This document shows positions 27,633 through 36,085 of a DNA stretch of 64,000 nt, one piece after another; the first letter of the stretch is position 1; each line of letters starts with the position of its first letter. The DNA is from UBA7803 sp040219935 (GTDB lineage Bacteria; Pseudomonadota; Gammaproteobacteria; Pseudomonadales; Azotimanducaceae), in assembly GCA_040219935.1 (NCBI GenBank), contig JAVJUA010000068.1:1-64000 (forward strand), in the 5' to 3' direction. Both the position numbers and the translations under genes were made by a program. The notes under the pieces are model-generated. The model was not told the origin of the DNA and made no database searches. It saw nothing but the letters and a program-made list of their open reading frames with translations.

Positions 27633-28301
27633 TCAGCGTGTCCGGGCCAGCTCGGCGTTCAGCGCCTCGAGCTGCGCCAGGTTGCCGAGGTCGGTCCAGC
27701 GTCCGGTCCAGATCTGGGCCGACAGGCGGCCGGCGGCAAGCAGCTCGAAGAACACGTCGCGCAGCGAGAACGGCTCGGCGCGGCGGCCGGCCAGGGCGTC
27801 CGGATGCAGCAGGGCGATGCCGCAGTACACGTAGCGATCGCCGCGGCCGGTGATGCGGCCGCCTTCCACCTCGAAGTCGCCGTGCTCGCGGAACGCGGGC
27901 CGGGGGGTCACCACCAGATGGCCGAGCACGCCGGGCGCGAGCGCCGCCGGCAGCCGGTCCAGGGGCAGGTCGCTATAGATGTCGCCGTTCAGGATCAGAA
28001 ACGTCTCGTCGCCGAGCAGGGGCAGCGCCTGGACGATGCCACCGCCGGTCTCCAGCAGCGTCGGCTCGTGGCTGTACTGAACGCGCATCCCGAACGCGCC
28101 GCCGTCGCCGACGGCGGCGACGATCTGCTCGCCCAGGTGGTGCAGGTTGATGACCACGTCGCGAAGGCCCGCGGCGGCCAGCCACTCCAGCTGGTGCAGC
28201 AGCAGCGGGCGGCCGGCCACCGGCACCAGCGGCTTGGGCACGCGCTCGGTGAGCGGACGCAGCCGCTCGCCGCGGCCGGCGGCCAGGATCATGGCCTTCA
28301 T
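27633..28301 (-). CDS. murU: N-acetylmuramate alpha-1-phosphate uridylyltransferase MurU
   Basis: MurU makes UDP-MurNAc from MurNAc-1-phosphate in the cell-wall recycling route that bypasses de novo synthesis and confers intrinsic fosfomycin tolerance. The 222-residue nucleotidyltransferase starts MKAMILAAGRGERLRPLTERVPKPLV (written here only as its family signature region) and shows NLHHLGEQI, LETGGGI and FLILNGDIYSD. It overlaps amgK by four bases (ATGA), and the amgK-murU pair beside lptD is typical of Pseudomonas-like genomes. Confidence 0.93.
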   Translation of the reverse strand: MKAMILAAGRGERLRPLTERVPKPLVPVAGRPLLLHQLEWLAAAGLRDVVINLHHLGEQIVAAVGDGGAFGMRVQYSHEPTLLETGGGIVQALPLLGDETFLILNGDIYSDLPLDRLPAALAPGVLGHLVVTPRPAFREHGDFEVEGGRITGRGDRYVYCGIALLHPDALAGRRAEPFSLRDVFFELLAAGRLSAQIWTGRWTDLGNLAQLEALNAELARTR

Positions 28302-29281
28302 GCGGCGGCGGCCAGGCGCTGCCTGGCCAGCGGCACCGCGGCGGCCGCGTGCTCGGCCAGGGCGGCCAGCGGCGGATGGGCGGCGGCCAGATCGCGAATG
28401 CGCGCCAGCACCGGGACGATGTGGGCGAGGTGGGTGTCGCGCCCGTCACGAAGCTTCAGGCGGGCGAAGATGCCCACCGCCTTGAGCTGCCGCTGCAGGG
28501 CCACGAAGTCGAGGTCGCGGGCGAACGTGGCGCGGTCCACCGGCAGCGGCGTGCGTGCCAGGTAGTGATCGCGCCAGCGGGCCACCTCGGCCTCCTCGAA
28601 GCGGTGGTAACAGTCGCGCAGCAGCGAGGCGAGATCGTAGGTCGCCGGGCCGATCAGCGCGTCCTGAAAATCCACCACGCCGATGCCGCCGTCGCCGCCC
28701 AGCAGCAGGTTGCGGCTGTGGAAATCGCGGTGAACACAGCAGCGCGGCTGGGCGTCCGTAGCGTCGACCAGCAGCGCGAATGCGGCGTCCAGGCCTGCGG
28801 GCGCCGGCAGGGCCAGCAGCGCGTCGAGGCACCACTGCCGGTAGATGGCGAGCTCGTCCTGGAAGCGCTGGCGCGTGTACGGGGTGATGCCCGGGTCGGA
28901 GACCTGCTGCAGGCGGATCAGGGTGTCGATGGCGGCCGGCAGCACCGCCTCCGCGCCCGGCTGCCGGTAGGCGTCGATCAGGTGGTGGCCGCCCAGGTCG
29001 GAGAGCAGCAGGTAGCCGCGGCCCCGATCGATGGCGTGGATCTCGGGGACGCCGATCCCAGCAGCCAGGAACACGCCCGCCAGGTGCTCGAAGGCGTCGT
29101 TGCGCTCCAGATCCGGGGGCGAGGTCATGGCTACCACGCTTGGTGTGCTGACGGCGTCGATCACGCGTACCCGGTAGAAGCGCCGGTGGCTGGCCTCGGC
29201 CGGCAGCGGCTCCCAGGCCCCGGCGCTGCCGCCGAGTTCGGCCAGGCGGCGGTCGACCCATTGTCTGAATGCGGCGTCCAT
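28298..29281 (-). CDS. amgK: N-acetylmuramate/N-acetylglucosamine kinase AmgK
   Basis: AmgK phosphorylates the anomeric position of MurNAc or GlcNAc, feeding MurU. The 327-residue aminoglycoside-phosphotransferase fold has EASHRRFYRV, LLLSDLGGHHLIDAY, the catalytic CVHRDFHSRNLLL and the metal-binding VVDFQDALIGPATYDLASLL. It is divergent from lptD. The ATG at 29281 has TACAAT ending 6 nt upstream and no Shine-Dalgarno, so it is probably leaderless. Confidence 0.94.
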   Translation of the reverse strand: MDAAFRQWVDRRLAELGGSAGAWEPLPAEASHRRFYRVRVIDAVSTPSVVAMTSPPDLERNDAFEHLAGVFLAAGIGVPEIHAIDRGRGYLLLSDLGGHHLIDAYRQPGAEAVLPAAIDTLIRLQQVSDPGITPYTRQRFQDELAIYRQWCLDALLALPAPAGLDAAFALLVDATDAQPRCCVHRDFHSRNLLLGGDGGIGVVDFQDALIGPATYDLASLLRDCYHRFEEAEVARWRDHYLARTPLPVDRATFARDLDFVALQRQLKAVGIFARLKLRDGRDTHLAHIVPVLARIRDLAAAHPPLAALAEHAAAAVPLARQRLAAAA

Positions 29282-29287
29282 GTCGGC

Positions 29288-29324
29288 ATTGTAGCGATAC
29301 AGCCACAGGCAGATCTCTTATCAT
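29288..29324. promoter_or_regulatory. Divergent -10 boxes for amgK and lptD
   Basis: On the minus strand TACAAT (29293-29288) ends 6 nt before the amgK ATG at 29281. On the plus strand TATCAT (29319-29324) ends 7 nt before ATG 29332 of lptD. Neither start has a Shine-Dalgarno, so both messages may begin at the start codon. The whole intergenic region is only 50 bases. Confidence 0.4.
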
Positions 29325-29331
29325 GCCCGCC

Positions 29332-31737
29332 ATGTCGAGCGGCGCTTACAGGGTTGGCCGGGTGAGCCGGAGCGGAATGCTGTGTCTGGCGGTGCTCGTC
29401 TGGCTGGCCGCGCAGCCCGTCCGGGCGGCCGAGGACCTGGCTGGCGAGCTCTGGCAGCCGCGGGCGGAGCTGGCGCCGGAGCGCGCGCAGCGCCTGCCCG
29501 AGTACTGTACGGGCGCTTACCGGCAGATCGAGTTTCCGCACCCGCTCGACGTCGACTCCAACACGTTTCCCATGGACGCCCGTTCCGAGTCGGCCGACTA
29601 CGCCATGGATGGCGACGTGGTGCTGGTGGGCGACGTGCATCTGCAGCAGGGCAACCGCCGTGCCGACGCGGCCGAGGTGACGCTGGACAGGACCACCCGG
29701 GAGGGCACGCTCAGCGGCGGCGTCGACCTGCTGGAGCCTGGCATCGCCATGCGCGGCACCCAGGCGCGGTTCAACATCGACACCGGCGCCGCCGAGGTGG
29801 ACGAGGTGCAGTTCGTGCTTCTGGACAGCGCCCTGCGCGGAAGCTCCGACCAGATCGCCCGGGACGACGCGGGCGCGCTGCATATGAGCCGCGGCACCTT
29901 CACCCGCTGCGAGCCGGGCAACGACAGCTGGCGCATCGGCGCGCGGTCGCTGGAGGTGAGGGAAGGGGAGGTATTCGGCACCGCCCGCCACGCGGTGCTG
30001 CGGGTAGGGCCGGTGCCCGTGCTGTACACGCCCTACTTCCGGTTCCCGGTCAGCGACGACCGGCAGTCCGGCTGGATGTTCCCGAACGTCAGCTTCTCCG
30101 GCGAGGACGGCATCGACATCTCCGTGCCCTACTATCTGAATCTTGCGCCCAACTACGACGCCACGCTGATGCCGCGCTACGTGGCCGATCGGGGCGAAGG
30201 GCTGGAAGGCGAGTTCCGCCACCTGTCCGGCTGGCAGCAGACCACGCTCACCGGCGGCTTCCTGTACCAGGACCAGCGGTTCAACGGCCAGTTCGACCGC
30301 AGTGATTTCGAGGAGCTGGAGGCCCAGGGGCAGGTCACCGGCCCCTTCGAGCCGGAAGACCGCTGGCTGTACGCCATCGACCACGGCGGCGAGTTGGGCC
30401 GGTTCAGCACCGTCATCGACTACACGGCGGTGAGCGACCGGGATTACTTCCGCGATCTCGGCAGCGACCTGGGCGTCTCGAGCCAGATCGAGCTGGAGCG
30501 GCGCGGTGAGATTCAGTATGCCGACGGGGGCCTCACCATGCGGCTCTGGGCGCAGCGCTTTCAGCGCCTCGACGAGAGCCGCATCGATCCCTACCAGCGT
30601 CTGCCCCAGCTCGACCTCGGCTACACCCGCGCCATCCTCGGCCCGCTGGAGCTGTCGCTGGGCGCGTCGTTCGTCAGCTTCGAACGCGACAACGACGCCT
30701 TGTCCGGCATCGATGGCATCGTCGGCAACCGCGTGCATCTCGAGCCGCAGCTGCGCGTGCCGCTGCAGGCACCGTGGGGCTTTCTGACCCTGAGCGGCGG
30801 CTACCGGTACACGGAGTACGACCTGCGCGACACCCCGGTTTCGGTGGCGGCTCGTCCCGATCGCGGCATCGCCGTGGGCAGCGCCCATGCCGGGCTGATC
30901 TTCGAGCGCCCGCTCGGCTGGTTCGGCACCCGGATGACGCAGACGCTCGAGCCGGAGGTCTACTACCTGTATCAGGAGTACGCCGAGCAGTCGTCGCTGC
31001 CCCGGTTCGACGCTTCCGAGCTCACCTTCAGCTACAGCCAGCTATTCCGGAACAACCGCTTCACGGGGCTCGACCGCATCGGTGATGCCAACCAGGCGGC
31101 GGTGGGGGTCACCACGCGCTTTCTCGACGACCGCAACGGGCGCGAGTACGTGCGTGCCAGCATCGGCCAGATCGTCTACTTCCGAGACCGCCGGGTGACG
31201 TTGGCGGGTGGGCCCAGCGTCGTCGAGACCCAATCCACGTCCGCCATGGCCGGCGAGGTGTCGGCGGCGGTGGCGCGGCACTGGAACGTCACCGGCACCA
31301 TGATCTGGGACCCGAACGACAACCAGGTGGACGAAGGCGCCGTGGCGCTCCAGTACCGGCGCGACAACCGCCACATCTTCAATGCCGGCTTTCGCAAACG
31401 GCTGGACGAGAACATCCAGCAGTCGGACCTGTCCTTGTACTGGCCGGTGAGCAAGCATCTGGCCGTCATCGGCCGATGGAACTACGACTTCGAGAGCGGT
31501 CGAACCGTTGAGGGTTTCGGCGGCATCGAGTACAACGACTGCTGCTGGCAGATTCGCCTCATGGCCAGACGATTCATCGAGAGCCCCACCGGTCGTGACA
31601 TTGCCATCGTCGAAGCCGACGAGGGCGTGTTCCTGCAGGTGGTCTTCAAGGGCCTGGCGGGCCTTGGCGGAAAAGTGGAATCGATGCTGCAGCGAGGCAT
31701 CCGTGGCTACCGATCGGAGACAGGATATGAGATCTAG
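29332..31737 (+). CDS. lptD: LPS-assembly protein LptD
   Basis: LptD is the outer-membrane beta-barrel that inserts lipopolysaccharide into the outer leaflet with LptE. The 801-residue product has a signal peptide (MLCLAVLVWLAAQPVRA), an N-terminal OstA/LptA-like jellyroll (MDGDVVLVGDVHLQQGNRRADA region) and a long barrel. The four Cys needed for the inter-domain disulfides are present: EYCTGAY, TRCEPGND and the pair in NDCCWQIR. ATG 29323 is an in-frame alternative, but it overlaps the -10-like TATCAT, so 29332 is preferred. The 3' end overlaps surA by 11 bases. Confidence 0.96.
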   Translation: MSSGAYRVGRVSRSGMLCLAVLVWLAAQPVRAAEDLAGELWQPRAELAPERAQRLPEYCTGAYRQIEFPHPLDVDSNTFPMDARSESADYAMDGDVVLVGDVHLQQGNRRADAAEVTLDRTTREGTLSGGVDLLEPGIAMRGTQARFNIDTGAAEVDEVQFVLLDSALRGSSDQIARDDAGALHMSRGTFTRCEPGNDSWRIGARSLEVREGEVFGTARHAVLRVGPVPVLYTPYFRFPVSDDRQSGWMFPNVSFSGEDGIDISVPYYLNLAPNYDATLMPRYVADRGEGLEGEFRHLSGWQQTTLTGGFLYQDQRFNGQFDRSDFEELEAQGQVTGPFEPEDRWLYAIDHGGELGRFSTVIDYTAVSDRDYFRDLGSDLGVSSQIELERRGEIQYADGGLTMRLWAQRFQRLDESRIDPYQRLPQLDLGYTRAILGPLELSLGASFVSFERDNDALSGIDGIVGNRVHLEPQLRVPLQAPWGFLTLSGGYRYTEYDLRDTPVSVAARPDRGIAVGSAHAGLIFERPLGWFGTRMTQTLEPEVYYLYQEYAEQSSLPRFDASELTFSYSQLFRNNRFTGLDRIGDANQAAVGVTTRFLDDRNGREYVRASIGQIVYFRDRRVTLAGGPSVVETQSTSAMAGEVSAAVARHWNVTGTMIWDPNDNQVDEGAVALQYRRDNRHIFNAGFRKRLDENIQQSDLSLYWPVSKHLAVIGRWNYDFESGRTVEGFGGIEYNDCCWQIRLMARRFIESPTGRDIAIVEADEGVFLQVVFKGLAGLGGKVESMLQRGIRGYRSETGYEI

Positions 31738-33004
31738 GACGCTGGCGTTGTGCGCGGGGCTGCTGCTCGGTGCCGCCGCGCATGCCGAGTACCGCGAGCT
31801 CGACGGCATCGTTGCCGTGGTGAACGAAGACGTGGTGCTGGCCTCGGAGCTGCTGGAGCGTCTGGATGCCGTGCAGAAGCAGATTGCCGCTTCCAATGTG
31901 CAGCCGCCGCCCAACAACGTGCTGGTCAGCCAGATCATGGAGCGGCTGATCCTCGAGAACCTGCAGCTGCAGGAGGCCGAGCGCCGCGGTGTGCAGGTGG
32001 ACGACGAAACCCTGACCCGGGCCGTTGTCTCGTTTGCCGACCAGAACCGCCTGACCCTCGAGCAGTTCCGCCAGACCCTGGCGGAGGACGGCGTGAGCTA
32101 CGCCGAGTTTCGCGAGCAGATCCGCCGCGAGATGATCATGAGCCGGCTGCAGCGCAATCTGGTCAGCCGGCGCATCGCCATCAGCGACAAGGACATCGAC
32201 GACCTGCTGAACTCGCCCTACTACCAGCAGCTACTGTCCGACGAGTTCCGGGTCGGCCACATCCTGCTGACCTTCGACGAGGACGCCAGCGACAGCGTGG
32301 TGCAGGCGGCTCGAACCCGTGCGGCCGAGATCGTCACCGAGCTGCGCGACGGCGCCGAGTTCCGGCAGATGGCCATCGCCAACTCGGCGGCGTCCACGGC
32401 GCTGGAAGGCGGCGATCTGGGCTGGCGCAAGGCGGGCGAGCTGCCGTCGCTGTTTGCCGAGCAGGTGCTCGAGCTGAAGCCGGGCGATACCGCCGACCCC
32501 ATCGAGACCAGCGGCGGCATCCACATCGTGCAGCTGCTCGAGGTGCGAGGCGCCAGCACCCAGAGCGAGCTGCAGTCCCGTCTTCGTCACATCCTCGTGC
32601 AGCCGTCACAGATCCGCACCGAGGCAGAAACGCGCGAGCTGATCCACGACATCCACCGCCAGCTCGAGGAAGGCGAGGACTTCGCCGCCCTGGCGCGGCA
32701 GCACTCCGAGGATCCGGGCAGCGCGCTGAACGGTGGCGACCTGGGCTGGACCTCGGGCAATGAGTTCGTGCCGGAGTTCCGCGAGGCCATGGCGGCCACG
32801 CCCACCGGTGAGCTGTCGGAACCGTTCCGCTCGCAGTACGGCTGGCACGTTCTCGAGGTGCAGGAGCGCCGTGATCAGGACATGAGCCAGGAAGCGCGGC
32901 GCAACATGGCGCTGCAGATTCTCCATCAGCGCCGATTCGACGAAGAGCTGCAGAAGTGGCAGAAGGAGCTCCGCGACGAGGCGTACGTCGAGGTGCGCCT
33001 CTAG
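31727..33004 (+). CDS. surA: Periplasmic chaperone / peptidyl-prolyl isomerase SurA
   Basis: SurA escorts outer-membrane proteins, including LptD, across the periplasm. The 425-residue product has a signal peptide (LALCAGLLLGAAAHA), the N-terminal chaperone domain starting DGIVAVVNEDVVLASEL, and two parvulin domains: the first from RVGHILLTFDED (about residues 174-275), the second from LRHILVQPS (about 285-385). A final helix (RRFDEELQKWQKELRDEAYVEV) follows. ATG 31727 lies inside the lptD end, giving translational coupling. Confidence 0.96.
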   Translation: MRSRTLALCAGLLLGAAAHAEYRELDGIVAVVNEDVVLASELLERLDAVQKQIAASNVQPPPNNVLVSQIMERLILENLQLQEAERRGVQVDDETLTRAVVSFADQNRLTLEQFRQTLAEDGVSYAEFREQIRREMIMSRLQRNLVSRRIAISDKDIDDLLNSPYYQQLLSDEFRVGHILLTFDEDASDSVVQAARTRAAEIVTELRDGAEFRQMAIANSAASTALEGGDLGWRKAGELPSLFAEQVLELKPGDTADPIETSGGIHIVQLLEVRGASTQSELQSRLRHILVQPSQIRTEAETRELIHDIHRQLEEGEDFAALARQHSEDPGSALNGGDLGWTSGNEFVPEFREAMAATPTGELSEPFRSQYGWHVLEVQERRDQDMSQEARRNMALQILHQRRFDEELQKWQKELRDEAYVEVRL

Positions 33005-33017
33005 CCGGGCGCCGCTC

Positions 33018-33971
33018 ATGCTTGCCATCACCCCGGGCGAACCCGCCGGCATCGGCCCTGACCTGGTGGTGACCCTGGCGGGCGCTGCCCGCGAAGATGA
33101 CTGGCTGGTGATCGCCGATCCCGACCTGCTGCGGCAGCGGGCCAGGCTGCTGGGCGTCGCGCTGACGGTGCACGCCGGCGACGGCCGCATCACCCGGGAG
33201 GCCGGTCACCTGTCGGTGCTGCCGGTGCCTCTGGAGGCGCCGGTGGTGCCGGGGCGCCTCGATCCGGCCAATGCCGGCTATGTGCTGCGGACCCTGGAGG
33301 CGGCTGCCGACGGCTGCCTGCAGGGGCGTTTCCGCGGCATGGTGACCGGGCCGGTGCAGAAGTCGGTGATCAACGATGCCGGCATCCCGTTCACCGGCCA
33401 CACCGAGTTCCTGCAGCGGCGTGCCGGCGCAGAGGACGTGGTGATGCTGCTGGTGGCCGGCACCCTGCGGGTCGCGCTGGCCACGACCCACGTGCCGTTG
33501 CGGGACGTGCCCGATGCGATCACGCGCGAGCTGCTGAGCCGGCGGCTGTCGCTGCTGATCGACGGCCTGCAGCAGCGCTTCGGCATCGATGCGCCGCGCA
33601 TCCTGGTGGCCGGTCTCAATCCTCATGCCGGCGAGTCGGGCCATCTCGGCCGCGAGGAGATCGACGTCATAGCCCCCGTCTGTGATGCCGCTCGCCGGGC
33701 CGGGCGCCGGGTGCGCGGACCCATGCCGGCGGATACGCTTTTTGCCGGGCCCTGGCTGGACGAGGCGGACGCGGTGCTGGCCATGTACCACGATCAGGGG
33801 CTGCCGGTGCTGAAGCACGCCGGCTTCGGCGAGGCGGTGAACGTCACCCTCGGGCTGCCGTTCATCCGCACCTCGGTGGATCATGGCACCGCGCTCGATC
33901 TGGCGGGCACGGGGCGCGCCGACGGCGGCAGCCTGGCGGCCGCGCTGGCGCTGGCCGGCCAGCTTCGGTGA
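33018..33971 (+). CDS. pdxA: 4-hydroxythreonine-4-phosphate dehydrogenase
   Basis: PdxA oxidises 4-phosphohydroxy-L-threonine in pyridoxal phosphate synthesis. The 317-residue product begins almost directly at the motif ITPGEPAGIGPDL and shows VTGPVQKSVIN, the metal ligand GHTEFLQR, GLNPHAGESGHLGREE and AMYHDQGLPVLKH. It is slightly shorter at the N-terminus than most family members. Its stop overlaps the rsmA start (GTGA). Confidence 0.96.
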   Translation: MLAITPGEPAGIGPDLVVTLAGAAREDDWLVIADPDLLRQRARLLGVALTVHAGDGRITREAGHLSVLPVPLEAPVVPGRLDPANAGYVLRTLEAAADGCLQGRFRGMVTGPVQKSVINDAGIPFTGHTEFLQRRAGAEDVVMLLVAGTLRVALATTHVPLRDVPDAITRELLSRRLSLLIDGLQQRFGIDAPRILVAGLNPHAGESGHLGREEIDVIAPVCDAARRAGRRVRGPMPADTLFAGPWLDEADAVLAMYHDQGLPVLKHAGFGEAVNVTLGLPFIRTSVDHGTALDLAGTGRADGGSLAAALALAGQLR

Positions 33972-34756
33972 AGGGACGCAAGGGCGTCTTCGCACGCAAG
34001 CGGTTCGGGCAGCATTTCCTGACCGATGACGGCGTGCTGGAACGGATGGTGCGCAGCATCGCGCCGGCGGCAGACGATCTGCTGCTCGAGATCGGCCCCG
34101 GGCACGGCGCCCTCACCGAGTACCTGTACGGCACCACCGCGCGTTACGCTGCCATCGAGATCGACCGCGATCTGGTGCCGATGCTGCGGGCCCGGTTCGA
34201 GCATCTGGAGCTGGTCAGCGGCGACGTGCTGCGGGTCGACCTGAACACCGTGTTCGGCGCCGGTGACGAGCGCTGGCGCGTAGCCGGCAACCTGCCGTAC
34301 AACATCTCCACGCCGCTCCTGGTGAAGCTGCTCGATCATCTGCCGCGCATCCGCGACATGCACTTCATGCTGCAGCGCGAGGTGGCCCAGCGCCTGGCCG
34401 CCGGTCCCGGCAGCAAAGCGTGGGGGCGGATCACCGTGCTGGTGCAGTACCACTGCGAGGTGGCGTCGCTGTTCGAGGTGGCCCCGGAGAGCTTCGAGCC
34501 GCCGCCGCGGGTCTGGTCGGCGGTGGTGCGCCTGACGCCGCGGAGCGAGCGGCTGCCGGTTGCCGACCCGGACAGCTTCGACCGGGTGCTTCGCTATGCG
34601 TTCGCGCAACGCCGCAAGCGCCTCAGCAACGCGCTACAATCGCTGTCGCCGGACTGGGCGCGGGCCGGGGTAGACCCCGGCCGGCGGGCCGACGATCTGT
34701 CCGTCGCCGAGTTCGTGGCGCTGGCCAACACCCTTTCCCACGATCGAGGGCCCTGA
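33968..34756 (+). CDS. rsmA: 16S rRNA dimethyladenosine transferase RsmA/KsgA
   Basis: RsmA dimethylates A1518 and A1519 of 16S rRNA late in 30S assembly. The 262-residue product shows KRFGQHFLTDD, the SAM motif LLLEIGPGHGALTEYL, AIEIDRDLVPML and the catalytic VAGNLPYNISTPLL, with the C-terminal helical domain containing QRRKRLSNAL. It starts with GTG overlapping the pdxA stop and is followed by apaG after 3 bases. Confidence 0.96.
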   Translation: MKGRKGVFARKRFGQHFLTDDGVLERMVRSIAPAADDLLLEIGPGHGALTEYLYGTTARYAAIEIDRDLVPMLRARFEHLELVSGDVLRVDLNTVFGAGDERWRVAGNLPYNISTPLLVKLLDHLPRIRDMHFMLQREVAQRLAAGPGSKAWGRITVLVQYHCEVASLFEVAPESFEPPPRVWSAVVRLTPRSERLPVADPDSFDRVLRYAFAQRRKRLSNALQSLSPDWARAGVDPGRRADDLSVAEFVALANTLSHDRGP

Positions 34757-34759
34757 GTC

Positions 34760-35125
34760 ATGTCATTCGCCATCGACGTCGAGACCCGCTTCATCGACAA
34801 GGAGTCCGACCCGGCTGCGGCCCGCTATGTGTTCGCCTACACGATCACCATCCGCAACGAGGGCGACTCCGCCGGGCAGTTGCTCAACCGTCACTGGTGG
34901 GTCACCGACGGCCAGGGCGACGTGCAGGAGGTGCAGGGGCCGGGGGTGGTGGGGCAGCAGCCACGCATTCCCCCGGGCGAGTCGTTCCGCTACACCAGCG
35001 CCGCGCTGATCTCGACGCCGGTGGGCGCCATGCACGGCTACTACGAGTTCCAGCGCGACGATGGCGAGCGCTTCGAGGTACCCATCGCGCCGTTCTCGCT
35101 GAGCATCCGCTCCGTCGTTCATTGA
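34760..35125 (+). CDS. apaG: ApaG (Co2+/Mg2+ efflux-associated domain protein)
   Basis: The 121-residue protein is a complete ApaG immunoglobulin-like fold. It shows RYVFAYTITIRNEGDSAGQLL, RHWWVTDGQG, EVQGPGVVGQQPRIPPGESF and GAMHGYYEFQRDDGE. The family has been linked to Co2+ resistance and Mg2+ efflux in Salmonella, but its biochemical role is not settled. ATG 34760 follows GAGGG. It lies between rsmA and apaH as in most Gammaproteobacteria. Confidence 0.95.
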   Translation: MSFAIDVETRFIDKESDPAAARYVFAYTITIRNEGDSAGQLLNRHWWVTDGQGDVQEVQGPGVVGQQPRIPPGESFRYTSAALISTPVGAMHGYYEFQRDDGERFEVPIAPFSLSIRSVVH

Positions 35126-35139
35126 CGCGGGCTGCTGAG

Positions 35140-35949
35140 GTGCCCACCTACGCCGTCGGCGACATTCAGGGCTGCTGCGACGAGTTCGATGCGCTGCTCG
35201 AGGCCATCGCCTTCGATGCCCGCCAGGATCGGCTCTGGATCGTCGGCGATCTGATCAACCGCGGGCCGCGGTCGCTGGATGTGCTGCGCCGGGTGCGCGC
35301 GCTCGGTGATGCAGCGCAGTGCGTGCTCGGCAATCACGACCTCCACCTGCTCGCCATCCGCTATGGGGGGCACACGCCCAACCGCGGTGACACCTTCGAC
35401 GAGGTGCTGGCCAGCGACGACGTGGAAGACCTGTGCCGGTGGCTGCGGTCGCTGCCGCTGATGGTGCATGACGCCGGGCTCGGCTGGGCCATGACCCACG
35501 CGGGCATTCCGCACATCTGGTCCCTGGCTGATGCCCGGGTCCGGGCTGCCGAGGTGGAGGCGGCCATGCAAGGCGATGGTTACCGAGACTTCTTCGCCGC
35601 GATGTACGGAAATCACCCGGCCTGCTGGAGCGACGACCTGGTCGGCATGGATCGCCTGCGGGCCATAACAAATTACTTCACCCGCCTGCGCCTGGTGGAT
35701 GAGGCGGGCTGCATGGAGTTTGCGCACAAGGGCACGCTGGCGGAAGCGCCCCCGGGCTGGCATCCCTGGTACGAGCTGCGCGCACGGCGGCCGCTGGGAG
35801 CGAAGCTGGTGTTCGGGCACTGGGCGGCGCTGGATGGTCACACGGGGCACGACGACATCGTCGCGTTGGACACGGGTTGCGTGTGGGGACGCTCGCTGAC
35901 CGCGCTGTGTCTGGAGTCAGGGGAGTTCGCCAGTATACCCGCACGATGA
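35140..35949 (+). CDS. apaH: Bis(5'-nucleosyl)-tetraphosphatase, symmetrical
   Basis: ApaH splits Ap4A into two ADP and also removes NpnN caps from RNA. The 269-residue metallophosphoesterase shows YAVGDIQGCCDEF, WIVGDLINRGPRSLD, CVLGNHDLHLLAI, MTHAGIPHIW and KLVFGHWAALDGH. GTG 35140 begins at the family N-terminus. TTG 35122, overlapping the apaG stop, is an in-frame alternative. It ends the lptD-to-apaH series. Confidence 0.95.
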   Translation: MPTYAVGDIQGCCDEFDALLEAIAFDARQDRLWIVGDLINRGPRSLDVLRRVRALGDAAQCVLGNHDLHLLAIRYGGHTPNRGDTFDEVLASDDVEDLCRWLRSLPLMVHDAGLGWAMTHAGIPHIWSLADARVRAAEVEAAMQGDGYRDFFAAMYGNHPACWSDDLVGMDRLRAITNYFTRLRLVDEAGCMEFAHKGTLAEAPPGWHPWYELRARRPLGAKLVFGHWAALDGHTGHDDIVALDTGCVWGRSLTALCLESGEFASIPAR

Positions 35950-35972
35950 GACTTTTTTGTGGATCTTTTTCC

Positions 35973-35987
35973 TGGCACTTTCTACGC
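35973..35987 (+). promoter_or_regulatory. Candidate sigma-54 promoter upstream of prkA
   Basis: TGGCAC with GG at 35974-35975, ten bases, then GC at 35986-35987, matches the obligatory GG-N10-GC spacing of sigma-54 promoters. The -24 element is perfect and the -12 element is weak apart from GC. It lies about 100 bases before the prkA start. In E. coli the orthologous yeaGH operon is sigma-54/NtrC controlled, which supports the call. A sigma-S-like CTACTCT at 35993-35999 is an alternative. Confidence 0.45.
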
Positions 35988-36085
35988 GTCCGGCTACTCT
36001 AAGGATCAGAAGCCGTAGAAGCTGAATCCACAAGAATCGTTGCAGGAGAATCAGAGGGGGGAAGCATCAGCACAGGAGGCTGACG